From: Salminus brasiliensis
Lineage: Eukaryota; Chordata; Actinopteri; Characiformes; Bryconidae
DNA: 64,000 bases
Reading direction: 5' to 3'
Assembly: GCF_030463535.1 (NCBI RefSeq)
Contig: NC_132880.1
Span: 40,119,842-40,183,841 of the forward strand
Of this stretch, positions 12,940 to 25,230 are shown piece by piece. A model generated the notes under the pieces. The model saw nothing but the letters and a program-made list of their open reading frames with translations. It ran no database searches and was not told where the DNA came from. The translations under genes and the position numbers were made by a program. Position 1 is the stretch's first letter. Every line of letters starts with the position of its first letter.

Positions 12940-13730
12940 CGTCTCTCTCAGTTATAGATGCACTGAGGCTGGCTGGTCCCACCAGAGACTCTAATTATTT
13001 ATCTCGGGACAACACATGTATCCTCATTAACATCCTCTGCTAACAGCAATCAAAATAAGGGAAGTAGCCCTCTGCTTTCAATTCTATTGCCTTCAGCAAG
13101 ATACAGCCGGGGCTGGGGGGTGTAGGGGTGACAGCGTCTCATTAGACTAAATTAATAAAAGACACTAACATATTCCAAATCGGTTATATATGCTCTCCTA
13201 GTGCTGCACATCTGTGTAATGCATTTACATACACATATCCACACACTCTACAGACCTCATAGCCCTAATTAGGTTAATCAAGATTGTGAGAAACACACTC
13301 CCAACATGCTAATAACAGACATTAACAATAACAGTTGAAACACATTTTAATTATTCATAAGGCATGCTAATATACATGTGCATATGTGACTACCCACCCA
13401 TACTAATCATAACAACTCTATCCAAGACAATAATGATACGTTGATGATAATGTATTCTCTGCTCCTGTTCCTCTGCAGAAGATTGTAATTACCAGTATGA
13501 TGGCCTTTAGCAGTTAACTGTCATCCAGTCTGTATTAGGTGCTATTTGTGGATCCAATTACTTGAAGACGATTTTAGTGGCCTTTCATTTTGGTGGCTGG
13601 GAGAAAACATTAATATATCCCGTGGCAGTGTTTTCAGCTTTAGCCAGGACAGTCGGGTTGGCATTTTGCCCAGATTATAATCTCTTTAACAGTAAATGAG
13701 ACAAGTACACCCAGCATGACATTTGCCAAT
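12940..13730. promoter_or_regulatory. Candidate conserved non-coding element block
   Basis: About 800 bp with no repeat signature, many TAATTA/ATTA homeodomain-type cores (CTAATTATTTATC, GCCCTAATTAGGTTAATC, TTTTAATTATTCATAAGGC, TGTAATTACC) and balanced complexity in both strands. That texture is typical of developmental enhancers in fish. No coding frame. Conservation cannot be tested here. Confidence 0.35.
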
Positions 13731-16559
13731 TACTGGTGCTAAATACCAAAAACAAAACAGTATCTCCAAAATGGTCACTTTACAGCAGAAGACAAACCCC
13801 CTGCTCATTTTTTAATCTGAATTTACGTCTTGTAAAATGACCCACTGTTATGATGGTGAAGAAAAGAATACAGGCGACTCCTCATAGAGTCGACACACAT
13901 TCGAGAAATGAATCACAACTGAGAGTTGACACGTCAAACCCAACGTTACTGTAACCAAGCAAAATGACAAAAGTCAAATATAATGTGATCACCTTAATCT
14001 ACACCTAAACATTATCTTAACCTTTATTCTAAACCTAACCTTAACAATAGTGAAATGAGGAATCCTCACCGTATCTTCACTGATGTCGGTCCATTAATGT
14101 CTTTTTTAGAAGCTTCAAAAATTCATAAACAGCAGGATCATCTCCCAGTGCTGTTCAATTCTTTGTCGAGTACATTACAAACAGGTTGTGTGAGTGTTTG
14201 CATGTGTTTTACTTATCAGCACAACCAGTGGACAGGTGAAAAAAAGATCAAATGGGTCATATTTTTGGACTGGATCAACCTACTTTGACGTTTCTATGCA
14301 AGATCAGGTTTTTCTGAGAGACAAATGGCTTTTCTATTAAATTTAATGTTAATTTTCATTTTGTTAAAAAGCTTTTCAAATGTTTTCATTCTTAAAGCTA
14401 TTACTAAACTAACTCTCCCAACCGACTCTAGGTTCTAAGTGGTTCTAAAGGTCAATCCACAGGTTTAGCATTTAGGTTGGGTTAGTCATTTGTCCAACAA
14501 AGGCAGTTTTATTGCAATAAATTACACTTTAGCTTTTCTAAACCTGGCTAGTGCACCCCCAAGTGGTTGATGAACATATTAAACATATGCTGTGCCCATA
14601 ACTCCACCTCAACTGATGATGAAATAGTATTTGTACCTATTTGTAGCTTGACTTATAAATGTTGATGCTCCTATTGTTTATTGTGGCGATAGTACAAAGC
14701 AGAAAAGCCTACCCTGCTATCCTCTTCTCTGCCGCCTCCTCATTAAGCCCCGACTCGGAACCCTTGCTATTGGCCCCTAACCTGCATTTTACAAATGTGC
14801 TGAGAGGGCGGGACACCCGCTGGTATTAAGGGTGGATACACTCTTTAACAGAATTGTGAGATAAATTGTTTGATTACTGCTCAGCAAAAAGTGGGTCATG
14901 TAGTGTGTCATTAATCAGAAGATGTGTGAACTCATTGCTAACAGCATTAATCAAGAATACAGTTTGCCATAGGATGCCACCTTTCCAACAAGTCCAGATT
15001 TCTTCACTGTTATAATACATCCTAAACAGGTACAGATATTAACAGGAGGCATGAACGTTTTATGTGTAGGTCACATTTTTTAATTGTTAGGAAACACTCC
15101 ACACCAAACTTCACCCTGTTCATGAAATGCTGTTTACTCATGTGATCCGCGTCCAAACGTCCTTTCCTTGATTTCCCAAATTTTTGGAAAGGATGTTTCA
15201 GTAAAGTATCCGGATGCAGACTGGGTCTTTACAGACTTGTAAGAGTAGACTAAATAAATTCAGATATTTTGGGTAGGTTTTCTGACTGAGCTGAGGATTG
15301 AGAGGACCACCTATTGTTTCTATGTTATACAACTCCCAGTGTTCTTCTAAACTGGTCATATGGGAACTGGACCGTTGTTTACAGGAAGTAAAATGTTAAT
15401 AATGTACATGTTGGTGTTTACATGTTTTACACGAGAAAGGAAAATGAGATCTCATTTGGTCACATTGGGGATACATTTTATAAGTGTAAACAGAACCAGG
15501 TCAAGGTAGATCCAGATACAGGCCCAATGCATTCTGGGGGTGTTTACACAAACTCTGAACCAAAAATGCAGGTTAATGCCAGATGCAAACAGACTCTAGG
15601 ACTCACTTCAGAAGCCTGAGCAGGGTTTTTGCGTGTCCAGACATGGCTGTCACACAGGGTCTGAGGCAGGAACACTTGTGCACATAGAACTTTAGCATTA
15701 AAGCAATAATCACACAAGGGGTCATAATACAATCAGGCCTTTCTGTGGTCAGTGTCCTGAAAAAAATCCATTAGTTACAAAAACACAGAAATACAACTAA
15801 CTCACCTAACTTACCTAGGCCTGCAGGTGCCCCTTTTAGCGCAGCGAAAGTCCATTTCACATTGGAAGAGATGAGGCAGAACTGTTTTTTTTTACATCAG
15901 GTGCCACACACGCGTCACAAGGTGAAAGTGGGGTCATGTGACTGGAATACAAGATACAAACGACTTTATTGTGTGTGTATTGCTTGAATTAACATTAGGT
16001 GGACTTCAAGCATAGCTGTTAACAGACCTCGCTGCAACCAGCATGTTTTATGGAATTTAGAAATAATGAATAATTTAAAGAAAATGAGGCCTTTCGGCTC
16101 CAAAGTAGCTGTTTGTTGAGATGTTTATTAGCCTACATTGTACATACTGTATATACTGTATCTGCCTAGAAGCTGCTTGGATGCTACATATAATATGCTT
16201 CAGAAATACACCCAATGCAGGTCTTTGCACTTGATCGCTGTAGTGCCGCACGATGCATGCGGCCAGTGTAACAGGCTTCATTGATTAATATAGGAGCATA
16301 TTGCTGGTGGCACTTCAGCTGCGGTGTGTTTACTGCATCTGGTGTGAAATGAGCTTAAGCCTGTTTGTTGATCTGCCCTTTTTGATTTTCCACATCTATT
16401 TACCTTCAAACTATCAAAATATCACATCCAAACTACAGTGCTTAGTAAAACAGCTTGGTGTTTAAAGCTCTTTACGCTCTGATTTATGCATAGTTAAATA
16501 CTGCAAATAACCTTTTGTTGAATGTTATGAAGACCATTTTCTCCACCATTTAAAAGAAT
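13731..16559. other. No gene recognised
   Basis: Mixed-composition intergenic sequence. 14690-14850 is briefly GC-richer (GAGAGGGCGGGACACCCGC) but shows no frame or splice site. Confidence 0.55.
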
Positions 16560-16905
16560 TGGTCTAGACACATCATTGCATGCTGCAATTGAACTCTGCA
16601 GCTTAGAAAAATGGTCTCTGGAGAGATGTAGCAGGCTTCACTTGCCAGCACTTTGACAAATGAATCTATTTTGCAGTTGCCTGGAAAAAGCTACCTGTCC
16701 AGCATCTGTGCATGACCACACTAATGCTCATGTAGCCGAATGCCAAATTCCCACAGCTTTCATATTCCAAAAGCCTTCCCAGAAGAGTGAAGGCTGCTCC
16801 TTTCTGCTGTTCCATAATAATGTCCACAGTTTTAAAACACTTAACAATGTGGACATAATAGTCAGTTGTCTAAATACTTTTGACCACTTCTGATCACCGA
16901 ATGTG
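16560..16905 (+). mobile_element. Diverged family A-like element
   Basis: GCCAAATTCCCACAGCTTTC, AAGCCTTCCCAGAAGAGTGA and an end GTCTAAATACTTTTGACCAC resemble a related subfamily. The left boundary is uncertain. Confidence 0.55.
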
Positions 16906-17471
16906 TATATGATGAAAGCATCTCTCAGCCAATCAGATTTTAGAATCGGTATAGCAGTATTGCTTTTAACACATGTAGACGTTTCTCAGGTCACACACAG
17001 TGACTTGACTGCAGTGCTATAAAGGAGCTGGGAGCTGATTGGTCAGGGAGGAGAGTCAGACTGGATTATAAGATATTAAACACAATATAAAACAGTCCTT
17101 TCAGGAGACACTAAACTACTAAACTAAACAAATTAATCCATAATGTCTCACTATAGAAACTGCTACTAAAAATAAAGAGATTTTACTGGACAGATTGCAG
17201 CAGCTCATTTAATCTAAACTGTTCAGATCGGAATGGGCTGATACTCAGCATTAAGAAACACGGATCGGATCGGTGGTAAAACGCTTACTCCCAAATAACC
17301 CTCAGGACCCCCTAATAAAGACATACTGTGTTTTCGACTGAGTTAAATCAGTATTTCAGGTTTTGGGTCTACAAGGACATTCTTTGAGCTCATTTGTTAA
17401 GTTCTGGTTTAGAAATAACCAGTAATTCATTAAGAGAAACTCACCTTAGTTTGTCAAGACGATTTCAAAAA

Positions 17472-17506
<35 letters not shown>

Positions 17507-19059
17507 GGGGGGGTAATAATGTATGGCTTGGAGCAAGAATGAGTAACTAAGGCCTATGAAGGTGAGTTAAATGAAGTATGCTAATGTACCTATGCAGTCT
17601 GATACTGCATTAACATTGAGAATGCATTTCTGCAACTTGCACATCAAATCTGACCCATTTACCTTCTAAAAACAACAATTATGAACCTTCCAAACTGTGT
17701 GAGAGATGTGTACTAAAGACAGTGGCTTTCTGATCTCTATGATTGATGGCAGCAGTCAGGCTGTCATGCATGAACCATGAGCAAAGCCTCTTCATGCCAT
17801 CTGCTCTTGTTTCTGGAGGCATTGATAACCTCATACGTCTCACATCACTGAACTTTGAGTCTGGTTTAAAAAAAAAAAAAGCCTTGAGAAGAACAACATC
17901 GACTGAGTCACAATTTACAGGCACTTCATACTACCTTGGAAAATTGCCATTTATTCATACCCCCTGGGTGTTGTGTATGCTACATTCATCTGTGACACAG
18001 AAAGCTTAATCAAGCTGATAATCAGACTGATTAATAAAGTGAAAATAAGTACCTGAATAGGAACATGTTGTAAAGGGCACCATTAACGGAAGCCAAGCAC
18101 CCTCTCCAGCACATTTCCCTCAAATGTCACAGCTTAATAACTGGTGTTGGGAGAGGCACCCGGTGTAGAGAAATAGTACAGGCTGCAGTTTGTTTGAGGC
18201 AAATGGACGAGTCAAAAAATCAACTAAGATGAATGAAGTCAAATGAAGCATTAACCTGTTCTTCATCACCAATATACAAATACCTGACAATATACTAAAC
18301 TCAAAAAAGCAAAAAACCGTTCCACAGCTACATTCCACATCCACATATCTAAGGTAAACTATTAGTTGTATACCTTCTCCTCCTCCGAGACTGATTGCCC
18401 TCCAGGTGCCTTTCTTTATTGATTGTTATACCATTTTTCATCATTTCACTTACAGTAAGATGTCGTTCCATACTTACCATGGAAACCAGTGACCTTGTCC
18501 GTGCCTTTGTTTCCATGCTGCCCGCTGTGCTCACCTAAAACACAGCACACCATTAACATTCTGGACCAAAGTATGTCCAGTATAGCTACAATGATTTAAT
18601 TTCTTCATAGATGAGTATAGTTTAGAGCAGAGGCATTGAATTAACATTTAATAAGGTTCAGCTGGGAAAAAAATCCTTATGCCAAGGTCTACTACAAAGT
18701 CTAACTTGCATTATGACACTGAAGTAGCCTAGAAGTTACACCAACATTTTATGTTCTCAACAATCTGATGTCAAAATCAAATTACTACAATTACATTTCA
18801 ACATTTACACAGTTTTCTTAATGTACTTAAAGTACATTTAAGTACAATTTTAAAATTAAACAATGTCTCGTAGTCTGTCTTGTCTTCTAGTAATGCTTGA
18901 CCTTACCGCTCTTAATAATCACCACAGTTACAGAACATATGAGACAATACATGTACAAGGTCTGTCCATTCTGGATTAAAAGCTTGGTCCACGTCTCTCT
19001 CTTTGACTCGCTTTCTTCTTTATCTGCTGTCTCTCATCTCTTTGCTGTTTGTGTCACTC
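16906..19059. other. No gene recognised
   Basis: Contains the GT/G microsatellite at 17.48 kb and an A12 run near 17868. A 57-bp minus-strand interval at 18478-18534 with good splice-like borders is discussed under rejected items. Confidence 0.5.
17475..17513. repeat. (GT)n followed by a G run
   Basis: About 14 GT units then a run of nine or ten G; Z-DNA and G-quadruplex prone. Confidence 0.95.
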
Positions 19060-19465
19060 ACTATCTGCCATTATTAATATCACCAATATTAACTATCATT
19101 ACTCTGACCATCACTGCCATGACTATATTAAGTTATACTACACCATGATTATTACATTATGATTATGATCAGAACAGTTCAACAGTATTGATGGTTTGGT
19201 AACTTTTATCAATAATGTTATAAATAAATAGTTCTAACCAGAGGAGGATGGGTCCCCCTTGTGAGTCTTGGTTTCTTCCTCCAGCTCTGAGGGAGTTGTT
19301 TGCCACTGTTGCTGTTGGCTTGCTCACTGGGGGTCTTGGATCCTTCATGTCTTACGTTATTTCTTTTTTTTCTGTCTTTTACTAATTACTGATTATGTAA
19401 AGCTGCTTTGTGACGACAACAGTTGCAAAAAGCTATACAAATAAATTTGACTTGACTTGACTTAA
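19060..19465 (+). mobile_element. Retroelement 3' end with (TTGAC-T)n tail, copy 1
   Basis: Contains GAGGAGGATGGGTCCCCCTT, TTGGTTTCTTCCTCCAGCTC, GTAAAGCTGCTTTGTGACGA and ends AAATAAATTTGACTTGACTT. The same sequence occurs in the opposite orientation at 44.9-45.3 kb. A polyadenylation-like signal before a short tandem tail suggests a non-LTR retroelement or SINE. Confidence 0.75.
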
Positions 19466-20225
19466 CTCGAGTCGCAGCACACATCATAATACACAAATCT
19501 GAATGGCTGAGTAGCATCATGTGTTTGACATTTATAACACGTGATTGGTCTGTGAGTTTTCTGGGCTAGTAAAAAATAAACTGGCCAGCATCTGGGTCCA
19601 GACCTAGACTGTGGTGCGCCTATTAGTGACTTCTAGTCCAGAGCAAGCTCACTGTGCGCAGTCACATTTTGTTAGCATTACTTCCTAACTGTATTTAATA
19701 TAACTGTAGTGTAGGACATAACCTACCATTCAGCACAATCCCTGCATTCCAGTGCCATTTTAGGGCTGCGGTTTGGAGACCGGCTTTCCCAGAGGATATA
19801 ACAGGCTAAAGTAGGCAATTGCACTCAAGCACTCACTGTATCTCTCTAAAGTTTTCCCTTTGCCACTGGTAGATCAGATAAAATGACAGGCTGCCATATG
19901 AGTTGGATGCTCATGGGGCTGAACGTGAATCTGAGAAGCACCTAAATGTCACCTTATCTAAAAAAATGTGTTCTGGGAGCATATATGCCAAGCATGATGT
20001 AGTGCTTTATCTATATTTTACATTAAATATGATTCTCATTAATGTTTCATTTAAAACACATGGAGTTGTACTGTATAAATTCAGCAACCAAGGTAAGATG
20101 TCACCCATCAGGCAGGTCAGGAGTGTTTTATTCACAGCAGCAGTTCACAGCAATAAGATACAGTACAAAAAGGCATCAGTGAAAAAGCAAGTTGCCGTGA
20201 TATCTGTGCTATCACATCACAGATG

Positions 20226-20353
20226 TTACGTTTCCTCAAGGCCATTGGGCAATTCAGTATGTTGGGTCACAACCATCTGTTCCAGCAGAACAGCTGGATG
20301 TATTGCATTGACTTCCAGATTAACTTCCCCTGTAAATGTAATATCCTGCATTT
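20226..20353 (-). CDS. Candidate terminal coding exon, unrecognised gene
   Basis: On the minus strand a pyrimidine tract ending TTCTATGCAG (AG at 20355-20354) is followed by 2 bases and an open frame of 41 residues ending in TAA at 20228-20226. The peptide begins MQDITFTGEV and ends ELPNGLEET; it is rich in Glu, Val, Leu and Gln and looks like an acidic C-terminus. A second acceptor, six codons in (CAG|GATATT), would give phase 0. The plus-strand open frame over this interval looks like its antisense shadow. I do not recognise the family and no definite upstream exon is established. A conserved non-coding sequence or chance frame remains possible. Confidence 0.35.
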
Positions 20354-20429
20354 CTGCATAGAAAATAAAACATGAATTCAGTGCATCACCACTTCAATGT
20401 ATATACAGTGCAGCAGTGAAAGCCTGTAA

Positions 20430-20665
20430 TACAGGTGCAACAAGAGGTTCCTTGAGGGAATCCAAGGACAAACCACTTGAGCTTCTCTTTGCATTGACTG
20501 TGAAGAACATTAAAATTGGTAAGGAACCCTCACATGAAGTGTAGGTTCTTTAGACTCTTAAATGCTCCTCACACTCACACAAAATTAGTCCCTGATTAAA
20601 CCAGTAGATGTTCTTCTACAGAATCCCTCAAAGAACCTTTGTAGCTTCTTTATTTTTGACAGTAT
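20430..20665. repeat. Degenerate GGTTCTTT-type short element
   Basis: AAGAGGTTCCTTGAGGGAAT, GTAGGTTCTTTAGACTCTTA and CCCTCAAAGAACCTTTGTAG form an imperfect inverted arrangement. It lies directly upstream, in minus-strand sense, of the candidate exon at 20226-20353. Confidence 0.5.
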
Positions 20666-22268
20666 ACAGCATGTATTAGGTTATTCAGTATTCCATTAGG
20701 ATGCAGTAGGTTTTGCCACACACCTGCTGCTAAGTTCTGGTAGGCCTTGAGACCCACTTAACCTTCCATCTCTCAGGAGCAATAAGAGGTAACTAGTTCT
20801 AGATAACCAGGGTCACTCGTTACACTCTCAGTATATCAGAATGACAATAAAGAAGATGAACAAGGAAGGAATCGTGTCTACTCTAAGGCTGTGTTCATCA
20901 GTGTGGCCTTCACTTGCTGTAATGGCTCAGCACTTGGGATTTGGTCTTACACAGGTGTAAACTGGCAACCTACAGCCAACATTTCACTGTTTATTCCAGC
21001 AATTCTTCTTAGAATGATCAGAATGACAGTTCTTGTGGCATCACATGGGCCAAGAGAACCAAGATAATCTCTCTTACTCTCTGACATATAGCCTACTACT
21101 CCAGACAGTTAACATTCATCAAGAGCCTGTATTTACTTGCAGCATAACATTTAGAGAAGCAGACCATGAGTTGAAATGATCTTTTACACAGTAGCACAGT
21201 TAGTCCTTGGGCAAAAAATGCCTATTCAGCTTGTTTGCTCAATAAAAAAGAAGTCTAGACAGGACAAATCTATAAAGATAAAAGAACACTTCGCTTCAAG
21301 GACTGACAACCAACACTTCTGTGGTCCACAGAATCTGTAAAGTATAGATGAACAGTTCACTTCATCAATTCACCAGTGTGTGTGTGTTCACTGGCACAGA
21401 TGGGTTGAAATCCGCAGACTTGAGGTGTTGGGCCTTAAGTGTTTAAAACTGCCATATGTGTAAGACCACATGCACAGCTCAATGACAAAAATATGAACAC
21501 CTTTATGTAATCTAAATAAAGTGAGCTAATTACTGTATGAATACATTGTTAATCAATACACTGCCAATAAGTATAGATAAATAGATTATAGAAAGAAACT
21601 TAATCAGTTTGAATACCAGTTTAAACCTGTGTCCAAAATGTTGGATGTTTGAGGATAACTAAAATACATTAAAAATGTAGTGATCATTTGTAGTAGTCAA
21701 AATTGTGACATGCTTTACCTTGGGTTTAACTTGCATCCCCTATAAAACCCATTTCCACCATGAATCTCTACATAATTACCCTCTTCTCTAATTCATTTCA
21801 GTAGGATTAGACACTGTCTGCTTAATCGATGCACAGTCCAGTGTGCTGATTTCTGTGTGAGCTGGCCTCATGAACAGTGGTGTTGTTCCCTGAGAAATGA
21901 TGCAGGGGGGAGACACAAGAGGCAAGAACAAAGAATGAAAAATTGCTGGTGAGATTAATCAGAAACTAAACCCAGAGTGCTCACCAGGACATCTCAACTG
22001 CCATTACACGTGTTCACACCATTAACAGCCTTTCAGGCCCCTGCAGTGTTCCTTAGTGTAAAGCTTCCATCCTGATATACTGGTACTGTTGATTTAGCTT
22101 GTTTACAAAGGTCTTCCCCTGAGCTTTCCATTTTCACATTAAACATGTGGGTATTATTTATTTTTTTCTAAGAGGGTACAAACTAATTTGAACTATTTAC
22201 TAGCCAAACTATCATTTTACTCAAAAAGTTAATTCACTCATTTTCTTCATGTCAATGCTTCTTAAGAA

Positions 22269-22269
<1 letters not shown>

Positions 22270-22318
<49 letters not shown>
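22270..22318. repeat. (AT)n microsatellite
   Basis: About 24 uninterrupted AT units; self-complementary. An (AAT)n tract follows at about 22395-22414. Confidence 0.95.
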
Positions 22319-22320
<2 letters not shown>

Positions 22321-22544
22321 TGTACTGCTGAGTGGAGGATTATGCTATATAGATTTATAATAGTCAAAATAGATTTATAATTAATCAAAATTATAATAAT
22401 AATAATAATAATAATGATTATTATTTCAATTGTTCTAACACACGATATTTAGTATTTTAAATTCAACTTTTTTTATTTGTTTAACAAAGCTTAACTTAAT
22501 TTTTTAAAGTTTTTAAAGTTTTTAACTTAAAGTTTTTGCACAGT

Positions 22545-22785
22545 TTTCTCCCCAATTGTAGATTTCGCAGTTTGCAATGTCACCAGGCAGCCAATGTTCT
22601 CTGAGAAAAGCGCCCAGTACCTAGCTCTGATATATGGGCCAACTTGTGCCAGCCAGCAGCACACTTAAGTGACGTGGAGAGAGAGCGAGCCATCTTCCCA
22701 CCCAGAGAGAGCAAGGCCAATTCTGCTTATTTGGGTTCTGGCTGCTGATGGCGGGCAGCGTTAGCTGGGCTTCACAGTGGCCTCA
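22545..22785 (+). repeat. Interspersed repeat (CCCAATTGTAGAT type)
   Basis: TTTTCTCCCCAATTGTAGAT, CCAGCAGCACACTTAAGTGA, CCACCCAGAGAGAGCAAGGC and GGCTGCTGATGGCGGGCAGC form a dispersed fish repeat; a related member lies at 49.68-49.91 kb. Confidence 0.65.
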
Positions 22786-23082
22786 AAGTTTTTAAGCTGG
22801 GTGAACTAATCCAGGCTGACTATTTTTCTGCCAATTATTAATATTAGTAGCATTATTTTATAATGATCATCATTGTTCAGAGGAGTTTTAAATCTGATGA
22901 CAGACTGACAGCACAGTGCTCACTTTAGAAACACTGCAATGCATTTGGTCACCTTTAGAGTGAATATCCTGCAGAGTGTTCTCAGAGGTGAATCATCTCT
23001 CTCCTAGCACTGATGAGATGGGAAACAGGTTTTGTTAAGGAACTCCCTTTTTTTTTACTTCACTCGTTATTTTTTTTCTCAC

Positions 23083-23198
23083 CTTGTGACGAAGTTTGAC
23101 GCTTGAGCAGAAATTATTATCAGGTACAGAACCAGGCACACAGGTGGCAAAACAGATGGTGTTGAAGCTTCTGACGTAGCTTATGTCTGAGCTAGCAG
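23083..23198 (-). CDS. Candidate internal coding exon, unrecognised gene
   Basis: A 116-bp minus-strand interval lies between the acceptor CTTTGTTCTCAG (AG at 23200-23199) and the donor CACAAG|GTGAGA (GT at 23082-23081). Only one frame is open: 2 bases, then 38 codons (Ala-Ser-Ser-Asp-Ile ... Leu-Arg-His-Lys) with four Cys residues, leaving in phase 0. It could splice to the phase-0 alternative acceptor of the candidate terminal exon 2.7 kb downstream at 20.3 kb. No domain is recognisable. Short length and lack of homology keep confidence low. Confidence 0.25.
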
Positions 23199-23506
23199 CT
23201 GAGAACAAAGCATCTGCTCTGGTGAAGTGCATGGGGTGCAGGCCTATTTTAGAAAGGATATTTTTAAAGATCTACTTGAATTCCTGGCTTTATCTAGTCA
23301 TCCTGATCTCTGTCTACTCTTGGTGGGACAGCAGAAGCAGCTCTACTGTAAAACTTTCAGCATTTCCCCTCATTCCAACATATAATTATCTCTCAGTATC
23401 TTATCAACATGAAGGCTGTTCGTATGCATTCTAGATCCTGACTAATCCAAAGATTTCCTTTAAATAAATAAATAAATATGCTAAATGGATTAAGCACCTT
23501 CATTTT

Positions 23507-23760
23507 AGAGAACACAGTTCCATTGCTTCACAGCTCAACGCCCCTCTAGCCCATGCCTGGCATTAGGCATGGTGCCAATAAGTTCACGTTTATCTGCTCC
23601 AGAAAGTCCTTTTTTTATTGGCAGTACTTCTCTACAGGGACTGGACTAGCTGTTTGTGTGTGTACATTTGCACATTTGTGTTAGCAATGGGTCCAATGTA
23701 AAGTGGCTGGATGCATTCATTAGAAGGGGTGTCCACAAACATTTGTACATATAGTGTATA
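23507..23760 (-). mobile_element. Family A inverted-repeat element, half copy
   Basis: Shares CACAGCTCAACGCCCCTCTA, CTAGCCCATGCCTGGCATTA and the end AGAAGGGGTGTCCACAAACA with the other family A copies. Non-coding. Confidence 0.75.
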
Positions 23761-24229
23761 AGCTACACTGGATGTTTACTGTCTATTTCAATTAAAACAA
23801 AGGTCGTGCATTCATTAGATCAATATAACTATATCAGAAATGTGGATTCAGATATGGATTTTTTACAAAGTTTCATAAATTATTAATTGCAGCACCTGGC
23901 AAAGGTATTACGAAGATCACCCCGAGGCCAAATTCAGCAATCTTGAGTATGAGAGTAGATCAATGTTCTACCATATTCTGCTGTGATGGGAAGATGCCAT
24001 CCACTGGTAATTGTGTCCACTGAGGCCACAGCTTCTAACATGTAAGATTTCACTGCTGCCGTTTGTACTAGAGTAGTAAAGAATATGCATTTCTGTGTGT
24101 ATATGTATATCCTTTATTAAGGTTACTATACAGTTTGGAATAAGTGTTTTAATCAAATATATCCTATTGTTTTGCAGGTACACGTATAAAATGATTGTTA
24201 TACCATGTGTCCGAATGTTTGCGGATACC

Positions 24230-24296
24230 AGAGGCGGGTGGCTCAGCGATTGAGCCATGGGCTATTGATGACAGGTTTGTGGGTTCAATACCAGGT
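24230..24296 (+). mobile_element. tRNA-derived SINE head joined to another element (family 1)
   Basis: GGTGGCTCAGCGATTGAGCC and GGGTTCAATACC mark boxes A and B. After about 65 bp it passes directly into a family A inverted-repeat element at about 24297. Confidence 0.7.
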
Positions 24297-24640
24297 CCCT
24301 GTAGAGTAGTATTGCTTATAGAATAGGACTCTCTGGAGCAGATAAACATGAACCTTTGGGCACCATGCCTAATGCCAGGCGTGGGCTAGAGGGGCATTGA
24401 ACTGTGGAGCAGTGGGGCTGTGTTCTCTGGAATGATGGTGCTCCATACAATAGTTTTGGACTGCATTGGTGATGAATTGAGGTGATGATCATCCAATGTC
24501 CTGACTTATGCTGACTAACGCAAAATGCAATCAAATCTCACAGCGATGTTCTGAAATCTAGTAGTAAGCCTTTCCTGAACAGTTAAGGCAGTTACTTCAA
24601 CAAAAGCAGGATAGACTCTTTTTTAAGCACCCTTGACATT
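24297..24640 (+). mobile_element. Family A inverted-repeat element, partial
   Basis: ATAGGACTCTCTGGAGCAGA, AATGCCAGGCGTGGGCTAGA, GTGTTCTCTGGAATGATGGT and CAAAAGCAGGATAGACTC in family order; follows a SINE head directly. Confidence 0.78.
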
Positions 24641-24939
24641 ACAATGAAATTAAACCTCTGAAAATATATATTTTTTTACTTCCTTCAAACCATGTCATCA
24701 GCATACGATTATGTGGGAGGAACTTCGGACTGGTCTACAGGAGCTAGAAGGCCTGACCCCCTGCTGATAAGTGGAGCATCCTTTAGTGCTTCCTTAAAAG
24801 CTCCACCTCTCAAATGTATTGAGTTAGTAAACTGTTGCTGCAACTGCTGCTGGATTTCCTCCTCCCAAAATTATTATTTCATTTTAATTGTTTAATTAAT
24901 TATTTTTTTTTATTTAATGAATTGTTATTTACCAATTCC

Positions 24940-25230
24940 ACTTAGTGTGTACATCCACCCATCATATTATCTGCTTCACCCTGGTCTGGGTTGTGGTGGG
25001 TCTGGAATAATTGGGTGCAAGGCAGGAATACCCCCTGGACTGGGTCAACTGCAGGGTACCACCCCCTCACAATTTGCTGACATACTCTTACCCAAGGGCA
25101 ATTTAGCATAGCAAGTTCACCCACCATGTGTGTTTTTGGGGAGGTGGGAACCTGGATAAAACCAACATGAACACTGGGAGAAAACACCAACAACATTTAG
25201 ATGGTAGCGCTAATCTCATGAGTGCTCGCC
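24940..25230 (+). repeat. Interspersed repeat (catccatc / ggcaatttagc type)
   Basis: CATCCACCCATCATATTATC, GCAAGGCAGGAATACCCCCT, CCAAGGGCAATTTAGCATAG and CATGTGTGTTTTTGGGGAGG are recognisable pieces of a widespread teleost repeat. Non-coding. Confidence 0.7.

Larger units (their letters stand above)
20666..23082. other. No gene recognised
   Basis: Intergenic, with the (AT)n tract and the interspersed repeat at 22.55 kb. A plus-strand stretch at 21800-21950 follows a good pyrimidine tract (TCTAATTCATTTCAG) but its frame has no recognisable similarity. Confidence 0.5.

Noticed and set aside
18478..18534. 57-bp minus-strand interval between TTTTAG and ATG|GTAAGT, readable as a Gly-X-Y-like peptide
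   Set aside because: Looks like a small collagen exon, but the Gly register slips, one Gly is replaced by Lys, two frames are open and no other Gly-X-Y exon lies nearby.
19903..20361. Plus-strand 152-codon frame
   Set aside because: Non-ATG start, ordinary intergenic composition over most of its length, and its end is antisense to the better supported minus-strand candidate exon.
21800..21955. Plus-strand Cys-rich candidate exon between TCATTTCAG and GTGAGATT
   Set aside because: Splice borders are good but the peptide has no recognisable pattern and no partner exons; kept only as a note.
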